Shown here: positions 7,317 to 14,849 of the stretch, in pieces
How positions within the stretch are numbered: position 1 is the stretch's first letter
Layout: the number at the start of each line of letters is the position of its first letter
NCBI RefSeq assembly: GCF_017833415.1
Contig: NZ_JAFICC010000002.1
Span: 351,226-415,225, forward strand
Direction of reading: 5' to 3'
Origin: Flavobacterium sp. 1355
Lineage (GTDB): Bacteria; Bacteroidota; Bacteroidia; Flavobacteriales; Flavobacteriaceae
DNA length: 64,000 nucleotides
Position numbers and translations under genes: made by a program
The notes under the pieces: generated by a model
The model's database searches: none
The model's input: the letters and a program-made list of their open reading frames with translations, nothing else
What the model was told of the DNA's origin: nothing

Positions 7317-8789
7317 ATGCTTAATAACTTCAAAATGTCCATGCTTTCATTGCGTACCAGGATTTTCCTGTCGATGATTGTATTGATTGTTGTGGCATCG
7401 TTTTTATTGGCATCGATTTCTATTATTCAGTTCAAAAATGAGGCTAAAGAATATCATCAGGAAAGATTAGAACGTAAAGAAAATGCGGTAAAAGAGCATA
7501 TCAATTATGTTTTGGCTACTACAACATATCCGCTAAAAACGGGAAATTTAGATTTAATATTTAAAGACAAAATCCACGAGTTAGCGCAGATTCATAAAAT
7601 CGAAATCAATATCTTTAGTCTTGACGGTAAATTGCTAAAATCTTCAAAAGAATCTTTTGCGGTTGATAAAGCACCGCCGCCAATTCCAGAATATATTCTA
7701 AAACTGGTAAGATCATCAATAGAAAAACGTTTTGTTGATATAAAAACTATTGACGGTGTTAAAAACCGATCTTCCTATAGTTTAATCAAAGACGAAAAAT
7801 TTAAACCGCTTGGAATTTTAAACCTTCCTTATTTAGAAGACGACGGCTATTATGATAATGAATTAAATACTTTTTTAATTCGGTTAAGTCAGGTATATTC
7901 TTTTATGCTTCTGGTTGCTTTTGCCCTGGCTTATTTTCTGTCAACTTATATAACAAAGTCGTTAAAAACTATTTCAGACCGTTTAGAAGAAACCAATTTG
8001 GATCAGAAAAACGAGAAAATTGTACTAGAAGCCAATAGTAAAGAAGTTAATTTTCTAATTAAGGCTTATAACGGAATGGTAGACAAACTTGAAACCAGCG
8101 CTATTAAATTGGCACAAAGTGAAAGAGAAGAGGCATGGCGTGAAATGGCAAAACAGGTGGCACACGAAATAAAAAATCCGCTGACCCCTATGCGACTGAC
8201 TGTACAGAGTTTTCAGCGAAAATTCGATCCAAATGATCCTGATGTAAAACAAAAAATGAATGATTATTCCGAAACTCTAATCCAGCAGATTGATACGATG
8301 ACGGCCGTTGCTTCGGCATTTTCTAACTTTGCTTCTATGCCGGCACAGCAAAACGAAACGTTAAACGTAGTTGAGGTTGTAGAATTGGCATTGGATATTT
8401 TTAATGAAGATTATATTGTTTTTGAAAGTCAGGAGGAAGAAATTATTTCAAAAATGGACCGCACGCAGTTAATCCGTGTGATTACCAATCTGGTTAAAAA
8501 TGCAACACAGGCAATTCCGGAAAGCCAATTCCAGAAATCAATTCTTGTAACAGTTAAACGAAGAAACAATAACGTTGAAATTGCAGTAAAGGATAATGGA
8601 ATCGGAATTCAAAAACTGGATATTGGACGGATTTTCGAACCTAAATTTACAACCAAAACAAGCGGAATGGGGCTTGGCCTTGGAATTATAAAAAACATAA
8701 TCGAAAATTACAAAGGAACAATTACCTTTGAATCCACATATGGTAAAGGAACTACATTTAGAGTTTCTTTACCCATTACAAACTCTTAA
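7317..8789 (+). CDS. Sensor histidine kinase
   Basis: This is a 490-residue membrane kinase. A first membrane helix lies at about 15-38, a periplasmic sensor region follows, and a second helix lies at about 193-212. A linker of HAMP type precedes the phosphoacceptor His283 in VAHEIKNPLTPMR. The ATPase domain has the N box (LVKNATQAI), G1 box (DNGIGI) and G2 box (GMGLGLGI). The VAHEIKNPLTPMRLTVQ form resembles NtrY-type kinases. No response regulator lies beside it, so the partner must be elsewhere. The signal sensed is unknown. An in-frame Met at residue 7 is an alternative start. Confidence 0.93.
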   Translation: MLNNFKMSMLSLRTRIFLSMIVLIVVASFLLASISIIQFKNEAKEYHQERLERKENAVKEHINYVLATTTYPLKTGNLDLIFKDKIHELAQIHKIEINIFSLDGKLLKSSKESFAVDKAPPPIPEYILKLVRSSIEKRFVDIKTIDGVKNRSSYSLIKDEKFKPLGILNLPYLEDDGYYDNELNTFLIRLSQVYSFMLLVAFALAYFLSTYITKSLKTISDRLEETNLDQKNEKIVLEANSKEVNFLIKAYNGMVDKLETSAIKLAQSEREEAWREMAKQVAHEIKNPLTPMRLTVQSFQRKFDPNDPDVKQKMNDYSETLIQQIDTMTAVASAFSNFASMPAQQNETLNVVEVVELALDIFNEDYIVFESQEEEIISKMDRTQLIRVITNLVKNATQAIPESQFQKSILVTVKRRNNNVEIAVKDNGIGIQKLDIGRIFEPKFTTKTSGMGLGLGIIKNIIENYKGTITFESTYGKGTTFRVSLPITNS

Positions 8790-8799
8790 ACGAACCGTC

Positions 8800-9582
8800 A
8801 TGAACTACGAAAACATTTTAATTTCTATAGAAGAAAGTATTGCAACCGTAACCATTAACAGACCGACAAAACTAAACGCATTAAATAAAGCTACAATCAG
8901 CGATTTAAATAAGGCAATAAAAATATTAGGTAAAAATGATGAGGTTCGTGTTATTATCCTCACGGGAAGTGGCGAAAAAGCATTTGTTGCCGGAGCTGAC
9001 ATTTCAGAGTTTGCAAATTATACAGTTGTTGAGGGAGCACAACTTGCTGCCGAAGGTCAGGAATCTTTGTTTGATTATATAGAAAATCTAAAGAAACCCG
9101 TAATTGCCGCTGTAAACGGTTTTGCCCTTGGCGGAGGATTAGAATTAGCCATGGCCTGTCATTTTAGAGTAGCATCTGATAATGCAAAAATGGGTTTGCC
9201 GGAAGTTACTTTGGGCTTAATTCCCGGTTATGGAGGAACACAGCGTTTGCCACAACTAGTAGGCAAAGGGCGCGCTATGGAAATGATTATGACTGCGGCT
9301 ATGATATCTGCTGAAGAAGCAAAACAATACGGGCTGGTAAATCATACAGTTCCTCAGGCAGAACTGCTTGATTTTACAAAAGGGATTGCTCAGAAAATAA
9401 TTAAAAATGCTCCTTTTGCAATTAGTAAAGCAATAAAATCTATAAATGCGAACTTTAAAGATGGTAAAAATGGGTTTGATACCGAAATAAAATCATTTGG
9501 GAAATGCTTCGGGACTCAGGATTTTAAAGAAGGAACCACAGCTTTCTTAGAAAAACGTAAAGCTGAATTTACCGGGAAATAA
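8800..9582 (+). CDS. Enoyl-CoA hydratase/isomerase family protein
   Basis: This 260-residue crotonase-fold enzyme most likely hydrates trans-2-enoyl-CoA in fatty-acid beta-oxidation. The oxyanion-hole motif AGADISEF is at about 65-71. The two catalytic glutamates fall at Glu115 (GGGLELAMAC) and Glu135 (GLPEVTLGLIPGYGGTQRL), 20 residues apart as in active hydratases. I start at the ATG at 8800 (MNYENIL), because the longer open frame from 8728 overlaps the kinase gene. It follows that gene by 10 bp, so co-transcription is likely although the functions are unrelated. Confidence 0.92.
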   Translation: MNYENILISIEESIATVTINRPTKLNALNKATISDLNKAIKILGKNDEVRVIILTGSGEKAFVAGADISEFANYTVVEGAQLAAEGQESLFDYIENLKKPVIAAVNGFALGGGLELAMACHFRVASDNAKMGLPEVTLGLIPGYGGTQRLPQLVGKGRAMEMIMTAAMISAEEAKQYGLVNHTVPQAELLDFTKGIAQKIIKNAPFAISKAIKSINANFKDGKNGFDTEIKSFGKCFGTQDFKEGTTAFLEKRKAEFTGK

Positions 9583-9676
9583 GCCATCATACAGACACAC
9601 ACGAAGACTTCACAGAAATACACAAAGAATTTAATCTTAGAGTCTTAGCAACTTTACAACCTTAGCAACTAAAAAA

Positions 9677-10078
9677 ATGTCATACGAACCAATATTTGCC
9701 CTTTTTTGTGAACGAGTTAAAGAAAGTATTCAGGCAGGAACTTTCGCAAAACTGACGTTGGCAAAAACAATGGGCGACACTGAGATTAAAAACATCTATT
9801 TCAGATTAGTTTTGAATGAAGATAATACATTTTCAATTTCGTTAACGACCCGCTATAAAACCGAAGAAATCGAAAGCATTCATGCTTTAGATGAAGCTTT
9901 ATTGGTTTTAGGAACGTATATTAAAAACCCATTTTTGACGGCGCTTTTGTTTACCACAGAAAATGATATAACATTTAAAGTAAACAAGAAAAACGCCGGA
10001 AGCATTATCGAGCAAGAACCAACATTTAAGAATGCTTCGCCTGTTATGCTGGAGATGATTGAGAAAGGAATAGTTTAA
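9677..10078 (+). CDS. Hypothetical protein
   Basis: This is a 133-residue soluble protein I do not recognise. It has no signal peptide, membrane segment, cysteine motif or obvious catalytic residues. The middle (KNIYFRLVLNEDNTFSISLTTRYKTEEIE) reads as alternating beta strands, and a short helix-rich tail follows. The gene starts with a clear ATG after an intergenic stretch of the repeat words TTAGCAACTTTAC and CCTTAGCAAC. It lies 9 bp before the DinB-fold gene, so the two are probably one transcription unit. Confidence 0.75.
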   Translation: MSYEPIFALFCERVKESIQAGTFAKLTLAKTMGDTEIKNIYFRLVLNEDNTFSISLTTRYKTEEIESIHALDEALLVLGTYIKNPFLTALLFTTENDITFKVNKKNAGSIIEQEPTFKNASPVMLEMIEKGIV

Positions 10079-10087
10079 ACTTAAATT

Positions 10088-10573
10088 ATGGAAGAACTTA
10101 AGGAGATGTTATGGAGACAATTTGGAGCTGTAATAGATATGCTTGAGAGTTCAATACAAATTTGTCCTGAAAGTTTTTGGGACAAAAAAGAATTTTGGTA
10201 TTCCGCTTATCATACTATTTTTTGGCTCGATTATTATTCATCTGAAGAACCAGGTAACTTTTGCCCTCCAAATTCATTTTCTTTATCAGAATTTGATCCA
10301 AAAGGAATTTTACCTGAAAGAGTTTACCTAAAAAAGGAACTAATTGAATACCTTGAATATTCACGTAAAAAAGTTTTCTTTTTGATAGACGCATTAAATG
10401 AAGAAACATCAAAAAAAAGATTCATAACAAAAAAGAAAAATTACAATAGAATTGAGATGATTATCTATAACATGCGACATGTCCAGCATCATGTTGGGCA
10501 ATTGAATTTGTTATTGAGACAAAATGAAGATGTTGCAGGCAAATGGGTTTCTCAAACTTCTAAAAAGCACTAA
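10088..10573 (+). CDS. DinB-like (YfiT fold) family protein
   Basis: This 161-residue protein has the four-helix DinB/YfiT fold, a metal-binding superfamily that includes thiol-dependent transferases; it is unrelated to DNA polymerase IV. The three metal-ligand histidines fit the usual pattern: His42 in SAYHTIFWLD, then His131 and His135 in MRHVQHHVGQLN. The substrate cannot be predicted. It closely follows the unknown gene at 9677. A possible transcription stop, a TGATAAAG/CTTTATCA hairpin, lies just downstream. Confidence 0.85.
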   Translation: MEELKEMLWRQFGAVIDMLESSIQICPESFWDKKEFWYSAYHTIFWLDYYSSEEPGNFCPPNSFSLSEFDPKGILPERVYLKKELIEYLEYSRKKVFFLIDALNEETSKKRFITKKKNYNRIEMIIYNMRHVQHHVGQLNLLLRQNEDVAGKWVSQTSKKH

Positions 10574-10623
10574 AAAAATATGTCTTATTTTGATAAAGTT
10601 TAAGCTTAATTAGCTTTATCACT

Positions 10624-10646
10624 GTAAGATAAACATCTTACTTTTG
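10624..10646 (+). promoter_or_regulatory. Inverted repeat overlapping a -7 element upstream of the 157-residue membrane protein
   Basis: GTAAGAT-AAAC-ATCTTAC (10624-10641) is an 18-bp inverted repeat with perfect 7-bp arms. Its right edge overlaps TACTTTTG (10639-10646), a perfect TAnnTTTG -7 element, 32 bases before the gene start at 10679. A repressor site is plausible. The -33 region has only TTT. Confidence 0.45.
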
Positions 10647-10678
10647 CTGAAAATTTATAATTTTAATATAGTTTTCAG

Positions 10679-11152
10679 ATGAAGGTTTATACCATATCAT
10701 ATAGGCTGAAAGTTTTCATTTTAGTTTCTTCCATTTTGCTGATACTCACATTTGGCAGTTTATTAATGGTGCCTTTTATTACATTGCCACCAGATTCATT
10801 AGCACTTCGTATTTATGATGAGAGTTTATCAACCCATTATTTGTTTTATCTGACTCCAGTTTTAAGTTTGTCAGCCATTATTTTTGGAGTTATTCTTATT
10901 CAAAGTGCTTTTGATAAAAAAGTTGTCTTTACAGACGAAGCGATCATTTCAAAAGGAATATTTGTAACTAAAAGATTAGAATTCAATGAAATAAAAGGTT
11001 TTGGAATTAACCATTTCGTACTATACATAGAAGCAAATACAAATGCCAAATCACGAATTGCAATTAATTTACTAAGTTTAAACAAAGCAGATCATTTAAT
11101 TCAAAATTTAGAAGGCAAATTTATCAATTTAGATTTTGCTTTAGCCGATTAA
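10679..11152 (+). CDS. Small membrane protein with two N-terminal helices
   Basis: This 157-residue protein has two membrane helices (about 12-33 and 53-75) and a soluble C-terminal part of about 75 residues. The tail (VFTDEAIISKGIFVTKRLEFNEIKGFGI) looks like the beta-rich, PH-like domain of many bacterial membrane-anchored YcxB/DUF304-type proteins, but I cannot assign a family with certainty. It has its own promoter-like sequence upstream and a terminator-like hairpin at 11245-11274. Confidence 0.8.
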   Translation: MKVYTISYRLKVFILVSSILLILTFGSLLMVPFITLPPDSLALRIYDESLSTHYLFYLTPVLSLSAIIFGVILIQSAFDKKVVFTDEAIISKGIFVTKRLEFNEIKGFGINHFVLYIEANTNAKSRIAINLLSLNKADHLIQNLEGKFINLDFALAD

Positions 11153-11244
11153 TTAATCTGTTAATTACATCCAGGCCTTACTTGTGATGTTACTTTATAA
11201 AGCATTGGCTTTTTCAATACTATTTTTCGCTACTTAAAATTCCA

Positions 11245-11274
11245 GAAGATCCGCTGACTGATATTAGCGGATCT
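11245..11274. terminator. Terminator hairpin between convergent genes
   Basis: Perfect 10-bp arms AAGATCCGCT (11245-11254) and AGCGGATCTT (11265-11274) are followed by a T-rich run on the plus strand. It sits 92 bp past the gene at 10679-11152 and 18 bp before the end of the convergent DtxR-type gene, so it may serve both. Confidence 0.75.
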
Positions 11275-11292
11275 TTTTCTTATTCATAATAC

Positions 11293-11946
11293 TTAAACCA
11301 GTGTTACAAACAAATTAGAAGCAATTTTATTCGAAATCGACAATTCCCTTCCATCAACATTGATTTTTACCGATAAATCGAAAGATTCCTTAGATAAAAA
11401 TTCGATTTTAGAACCCAAAGCTATTCCCTGTTTATCTAAATATTTAAGAAACTCTGATGACGTATCTTTTACACCCACACAAACTCCCACCTGATTTTCT
11501 GATAATTCAGAAAGCAATTGTTTTTCAATCTTCACAATTCTTCCGTTTGCATCCGGAATCGGGTCGCCGTGCGGGTCTTCAGTCGGATTTCCAAGAAAGT
11601 CATCCAGACGATTAATCAGTTGTTCCGATTTAATGTGTTCCAATTGCTCTGCGATATCATGAACCTCGTCCCAGCTGAAATTTAATTTTTCAACCAAAAA
11701 CACTTCCCACAAACGATGCTTTCTAACAATCATCTTCGCGGCCAGTTTTCCATTTTCGGTCAAAGAAACACCCTGATATTTTTTATAATTTACTAAATCC
11801 TTTTCCGCCAGTTTTTTAAGCATATCCGTAACCGATGAAGCTTTAGTTTCCATCATTTCAGCAATAGAATTAGTGCTCACTTCCGTTTCAAGCGAAGCGG
11901 TAAGATGATAAATGGCTTTTAAGTAATTTTCTTCTGAGAAGGTCAT
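11293..11946 (-). CDS. DtxR/MntR family metal-dependent transcriptional regulator
   Basis: This is a 217-residue repressor of the DtxR family. It has an N-terminal winged helix (MTFSEENYLKAIYHL, then TNSIAEMMETKASSVTDMLKKL), a metal-binding and dimerisation domain with RKHRLWEVFL and HDIAEQLEH, the family motif DPHGDPIP, and a C-terminal FeoA/SH3-like domain of about 80 residues. It is encoded next to an Nramp transporter whose promoter carries a DtxR-type palindrome at 13974-13989. Manganese or iron is therefore the likely co-repressor. It is separated from mntH by a mirrored word repeat. Confidence 0.92.
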   Translation of the reverse strand: MTFSEENYLKAIYHLTASLETEVSTNSIAEMMETKASSVTDMLKKLAEKDLVNYKKYQGVSLTENGKLAAKMIVRKHRLWEVFLVEKLNFSWDEVHDIAEQLEHIKSEQLINRLDDFLGNPTEDPHGDPIPDANGRIVKIEKQLLSELSENQVGVCVGVKDTSSEFLKYLDKQGIALGSKIEFLSKESFDLSVKINVDGRELSISNKIASNLFVTLV

Positions 11947-11948
11947 TC

Positions 11949-12046
11949 TTTTTAGGTTCTAAGGTTCTGAGGTTCTAAGATGCTAAGTTTCTTTTGAGGC
12001 TTTAAGTAAAAAACCTTAGAATCTTAGAACCTTAGCATCTTAGCCC
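11949..12046. repeat. Mirrored AGGTTCTAAG word repeat
   Basis: The gap between mntH and the DtxR-type gene consists of AGGTTCTAAGG/GGTTCTGAGG words on the left and their complements on the right. CTAAGATGCTAAG (11975-11987) and CTTAGCATCTTAG (12031-12043) are a perfect 13-bp pair, and other words pair imperfectly around them. Similar words occur at 21230-21430, 9630-9670, 38085-38130 and 44400-44450. Confidence 0.7.
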
Positions 12047-12048
12047 CT

Positions 12049-13917
12049 TTATTTAACAATCAACAAAGGTATTGAAATTTTATGTCTCAATTTGTCTACC
12101 GTTGTACCGAAAATAATATCTTTTAAACCAGTATGCCCGTGGGTTCCCATAACCAGAATGTCAAAACTGCCTTCATTTATGATTTTCGGAATTACTTTGT
12201 TGGGTTTTCCAAAACCAAGTTCAGTTTCTATGTTGAATCCTTTCTGCGAAAGCATTTCTTTATATTCTAATAACAATTTTTCGTCGATGGTTGTTTCGTG
12301 GTCGTGTACATGAACTCCATACATTAAAGCACCAACGGTTTCGACAATATGAATAAGTGTATATTTTGCATCCATTCCTCCTAATTCAAATGCGTGATTC
12401 AGTGCAGCTTCATCAGCACTGGAAAAATCTACAGAAACTGCAATATTTTTTACCTGTTGACTTTGCTTTTGAGAAAAATGAAGTTTTAGACTGTGCGGAG
12501 AATGATTTGTTGTCTTCGTTTTTACTTTGGTTATAAAGGGCTTAAAGATGATGTATAATAATAAAGCAAGAAATCCAAAAGCGAGCGGGACTACTGTAAG
12601 CCAGAGAATGATTGGATTATCGGAGCTTTCAAGCCATGAAGTAATTTCATCATAAACCAATTTTGCATTTAGTGAAACAATAATTGCAGCTATAACCCAG
12701 GAAGCAAATTGGGTAGTCTTTGAAATATGAAAACCATTCATTTTGGATTTATCACTCACAAAGTGAATAAGCGGAATAATGGCGAAGCCCAATTGCAAGC
12801 TCAAAATTACCTGACTCAAAATTAATAATTTTCCGGTGACACTTTCGCCATAAATAGAAATCACAATTACGGCAGGGATAATAGCAATTAAGCGTGTAAT
12901 AATACGACGCACCCAAGGCTGCATTCTGAAGTGAAGATAACCTTCCATCACAATTTGTCCGGCAAGCGTTCCTGTAACGGTAGAACTCTGCCCGGCTGCA
13001 ATTAAGGCAACTGCAAACAGAACCGGAGCCCATTTGGTTCCTAACAAAGGTGCTAAAAATTGATGTGCATCCTGAATTTCCGCAACTTCAAACATTCCGT
13101 TTTTATGGAAAGTAGCAGCGGCAAGAATTAAAATTGCAGCATTTACAAAAAACGCAAGATTTAGCGCAATAGTAGAGTCAATAAAATTATATTTTAAAGC
13201 TTGTTTAATTCCGGCAGGAGTTCTGTCAAATTTTCGCGTTTGTACCAAAGAAGAGTGTAAGTAAAGATTATGCGGCATAACCGTTGCCCCTATAATACCG
13301 ATAGCAATATACAAAGCCGCAGAATTCGGAATTGAAGGAATTAGGCCTTCTAAGACTTTATGCATTTCCGGCTCGGCAAAAATCATTTCGAAAATAAAAG
13401 AAAAACCTATAATAGCTACCAAAGCAATTATGAAAGCTTCCATTTTACGAATTCCTTTATTGATCAGGAAAAGAAGCAAAAATGTGTCTAAAACAGTAAT
13501 TAGAACTGCTTCGAGTAGCGGAATTCCAAATAATAGATTTATACCAATTGCCATCCCAAGAACTTCGGCAAGATCACAGGCTGCAATTGCAATTTCTGCC
13601 AGAAAATATAAAATGTAATTGATGTATTTGGAATATGTTTCTCTGGACGCTTGTGCAAGATCTCGTTGTGTTACAATCCCAAGACGGGCGCTTAGACTCT
13701 GAAGTAACAGCGCCATCAAATTACTCATTAGTAAAACCCATAACAGAGCGTAGCCAAACTGGCTTCCGCCGGCAATATCGGTTGCCCAGTTACCGGGATC
13801 CATATAGCCAACACTTACTAAATATGCAGGGCCTAAAAAGGCTAAAATTTTTCTGAAACCTGTTTTTTTGTGCTCGGTTGGTACCGATTGGTTAACTTCT
13901 TCTAAAGATTTGGTCAT
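12049..13917 (-). CDS. mntH: Nramp divalent-metal transporter fused to a universal stress protein domain
   Basis: The first ~450 residues are an Nramp (MntH) proton-coupled Mn2+/Fe2+ importer with eleven or so membrane helices. The metal-site motifs are MDPGNWATD in helix 1 and TVMPHNLYLHS in helix 6. The last ~150 residues form a cytoplasmic UspA domain beginning near KNIAVSVDFS and carrying the nucleotide-binding GTHGHTGLKDIIFGTTVDKL loop. Total length is 622, against about 420 for plain MntH. A promoter and a DtxR-type operator lie upstream, so metal-dependent repression by the neighbouring regulator is likely. The stress domain may tie transport to ATP level, which is inference. Confidence 0.95.
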   Translation of the reverse strand: MTKSLEEVNQSVPTEHKKTGFRKILAFLGPAYLVSVGYMDPGNWATDIAGGSQFGYALLWVLLMSNLMALLLQSLSARLGIVTQRDLAQASRETYSKYINYILYFLAEIAIAACDLAEVLGMAIGINLLFGIPLLEAVLITVLDTFLLLFLINKGIRKMEAFIIALVAIIGFSFIFEMIFAEPEMHKVLEGLIPSIPNSAALYIAIGIIGATVMPHNLYLHSSLVQTRKFDRTPAGIKQALKYNFIDSTIALNLAFFVNAAILILAAATFHKNGMFEVAEIQDAHQFLAPLLGTKWAPVLFAVALIAAGQSSTVTGTLAGQIVMEGYLHFRMQPWVRRIITRLIAIIPAVIVISIYGESVTGKLLILSQVILSLQLGFAIIPLIHFVSDKSKMNGFHISKTTQFASWVIAAIIVSLNAKLVYDEITSWLESSDNPIILWLTVVPLAFGFLALLLYIIFKPFITKVKTKTTNHSPHSLKLHFSQKQSQQVKNIAVSVDFSSADEAALNHAFELGGMDAKYTLIHIVETVGALMYGVHVHDHETTIDEKLLLEYKEMLSQKGFNIETELGFGKPNKVIPKIINEGSFDILVMGTHGHTGLKDIIFGTTVDKLRHKISIPLLIVK

Positions 13918-13936
13918 TGCTAAAGTATTGATTTAC

Positions 13937-13966
13937 CAAATATAGAGAAAAATTATATTCGCACAA
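13937..13966 (-). promoter_or_regulatory. mntH promoter
   Basis: Read on the minus strand, TTG (13964-13966) is followed after 19 bases by TATATTTG (13937-13944). This is an exact match to the Bacteroidota TTG-N19-TAnnTTTG pattern, 19 bases before the mntH ATG. Confidence 0.75.
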
Positions 13967-13973
13967 CAATATT

Positions 13974-13989
13974 TTTAGACGTGCCTAAA
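13974..13989. promoter_or_regulatory. DtxR/MntR-type operator upstream of mntH
   Basis: TTTAGACGTGCCTAAA fits TTTAGR-N4-YCTAAA, the same architecture as the site at 15874-15889 before the TonB receptor. It lies 7 bp upstream of the mntH -33 TTG and just after the end of the Zur-like gene. DtxR-family boxes in other bacteria have the same TTAGG/CCTAA half-site character. Confidence 0.65.
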
Positions 13990-13991
13990 AT

Positions 13992-14381
13992 CTAAATGTT
14001 AGAATTTAAACAATTTGGGCATAATCCAGAAAGGGTAAAATTGATATTATTAACCTTATAATTGTGTGGAATTATATAACTTGGTTTTACACTTTCAAGA
14101 CAAGTTATCTCGTGACAGTTTTCACAGCTAAAATGAGCATGATTATGTATGTGAACACGACTCGCATGATTGCATTTGGCATATTTTACAGTTCCGTCAA
14201 GATCTACAATTTTATGTACAATATCATCATTTACAAGACGATCTAATATTCTGTAGATGGTCACGCGATCACATAAATCCTTAGTTAATTTGTGTATTTC
14301 AGAATGAGATAGCGCAGTCTTGGATTCTTTAAAAATCTCTGTAATCGCCGTCTTTGCTGTAGTGTTTCTCGTGACTTTCAT
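13992..14381 (-). CDS. Fur family regulator, probably Zur-like
   Basis: This 129-residue Fur-family repressor has an N-terminal winged helix (DRVTIYRILDRLVNDDIVHKI) and a C-terminal metal-binding dimerisation domain. Two CxxC pairs, CENC and CPNC, form the structural zinc site, and a His-rich segment (HASRVHIHNHAHFSC) supplies the sensory site. I favour zinc sensing because the divergent neighbour is a MerC-like protein and the operators resemble TGCAA-type zinc sites, but iron sensing cannot be excluded. The shared intergenic region holds two matching operators, so the gene is probably autoregulated. Confidence 0.85.
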   Translation of the reverse strand: MKVTRNTTAKTAITEIFKESKTALSHSEIHKLTKDLCDRVTIYRILDRLVNDDIVHKIVDLDGTVKYAKCNHASRVHIHNHAHFSCENCHEITCLESVKPSYIIPHNYKVNNINFTLSGLCPNCLNSNI

Positions 14382-14405
14382 AATTTTAATTCAAATAAAA
14401 ATTAA

Positions 14406-14457
14406 CGCAACATAGTTGCAAATGTAAAAAAGAGTGTATATTTGCAACATTATTGCA
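14406..14457. promoter_or_regulatory. Mirror-image divergent promoters with two operators (zur-like / merC-like)
   Basis: Two palindromes of identical form YGCAA-N5-TTGCA lie at 14406-14420 and 14443-14457. On the plus strand TTG (14416-14418), N18 and TATATTTG (14437-14444) make the merC promoter. On the minus strand TTG (14445-14447), N18 and TACATTTG (14419-14426) make the zur promoter. Each palindrome therefore contains the -33 of one promoter and touches the -7 of the other, so one dimer at each site could block both directions. Confidence 0.75.
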
Positions 14458-14477
14458 TTAAGCAAATGTACAATAAA

Positions 14478-14849
14478 ATGAAAAAAATAACCTCTCCAAT
14501 TTACGATATTTTAGGAATTTCAAGCGCTACAATTTGTCTTGTACATTGTCTGTTATTTCCATTACTTACGGTCCTGCCATTAGGCTTAAACCATAATCCG
14601 TATATTGATCTGATATTTGCATTAATTGGTCTTTTTGCAATTGTCAAAATTATTAAAAAAACAGACATCATCATCTCAGGTATACTTATATTATCTATAG
14701 CATTAATTTGTGTTAGCGTTTTGGCAGAGATTTTTTTTGAAATTCATCTGGATCTTATAATAATTGGGGGCGTAGGTATGATAATCGGTCATTTTTTAAA
14801 TTATAAATCACATAAAAGAAAACAGGATGATACAACAACAAGATTTTGA
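14478..14849 (+). CDS. MerC-domain membrane protein
   Basis: This small membrane protein of about 123 residues has four hydrophobic helices and the early metal-binding CLVHC motif of the MerC family, whose classical members carry Hg2+ inward; homologues near metal regulators may handle other soft metals. I use the ATG at 14478 (MKKITSPIYD); the frame opens at a TTG at 14442, but that codon lies inside an operator. An ATG at 14466 is also possible. The C-terminus overlaps the next gene by 23 bases, so the two are co-transcribed. The operators upstream predict control by the divergent Fur-family protein. Confidence 0.85.
   Translation: MKKITSPIYDILGISSATICLVHCLLFPLLTVLPLGLNHNPYIDLIFALIGLFAIVKIIKKTDIIISGILILSIALICVSVLAEIFFEIHLDLIIIGGVGMIIGHFLNYKSHKRKQDDTTTRF

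Noticed and set aside
14442..14477. TTG start extending the MerC-like frame upstream
   Set aside because: The TTG lies inside the second operator and before the likely transcription start; ATG 14478 gives the normal family N-terminus.
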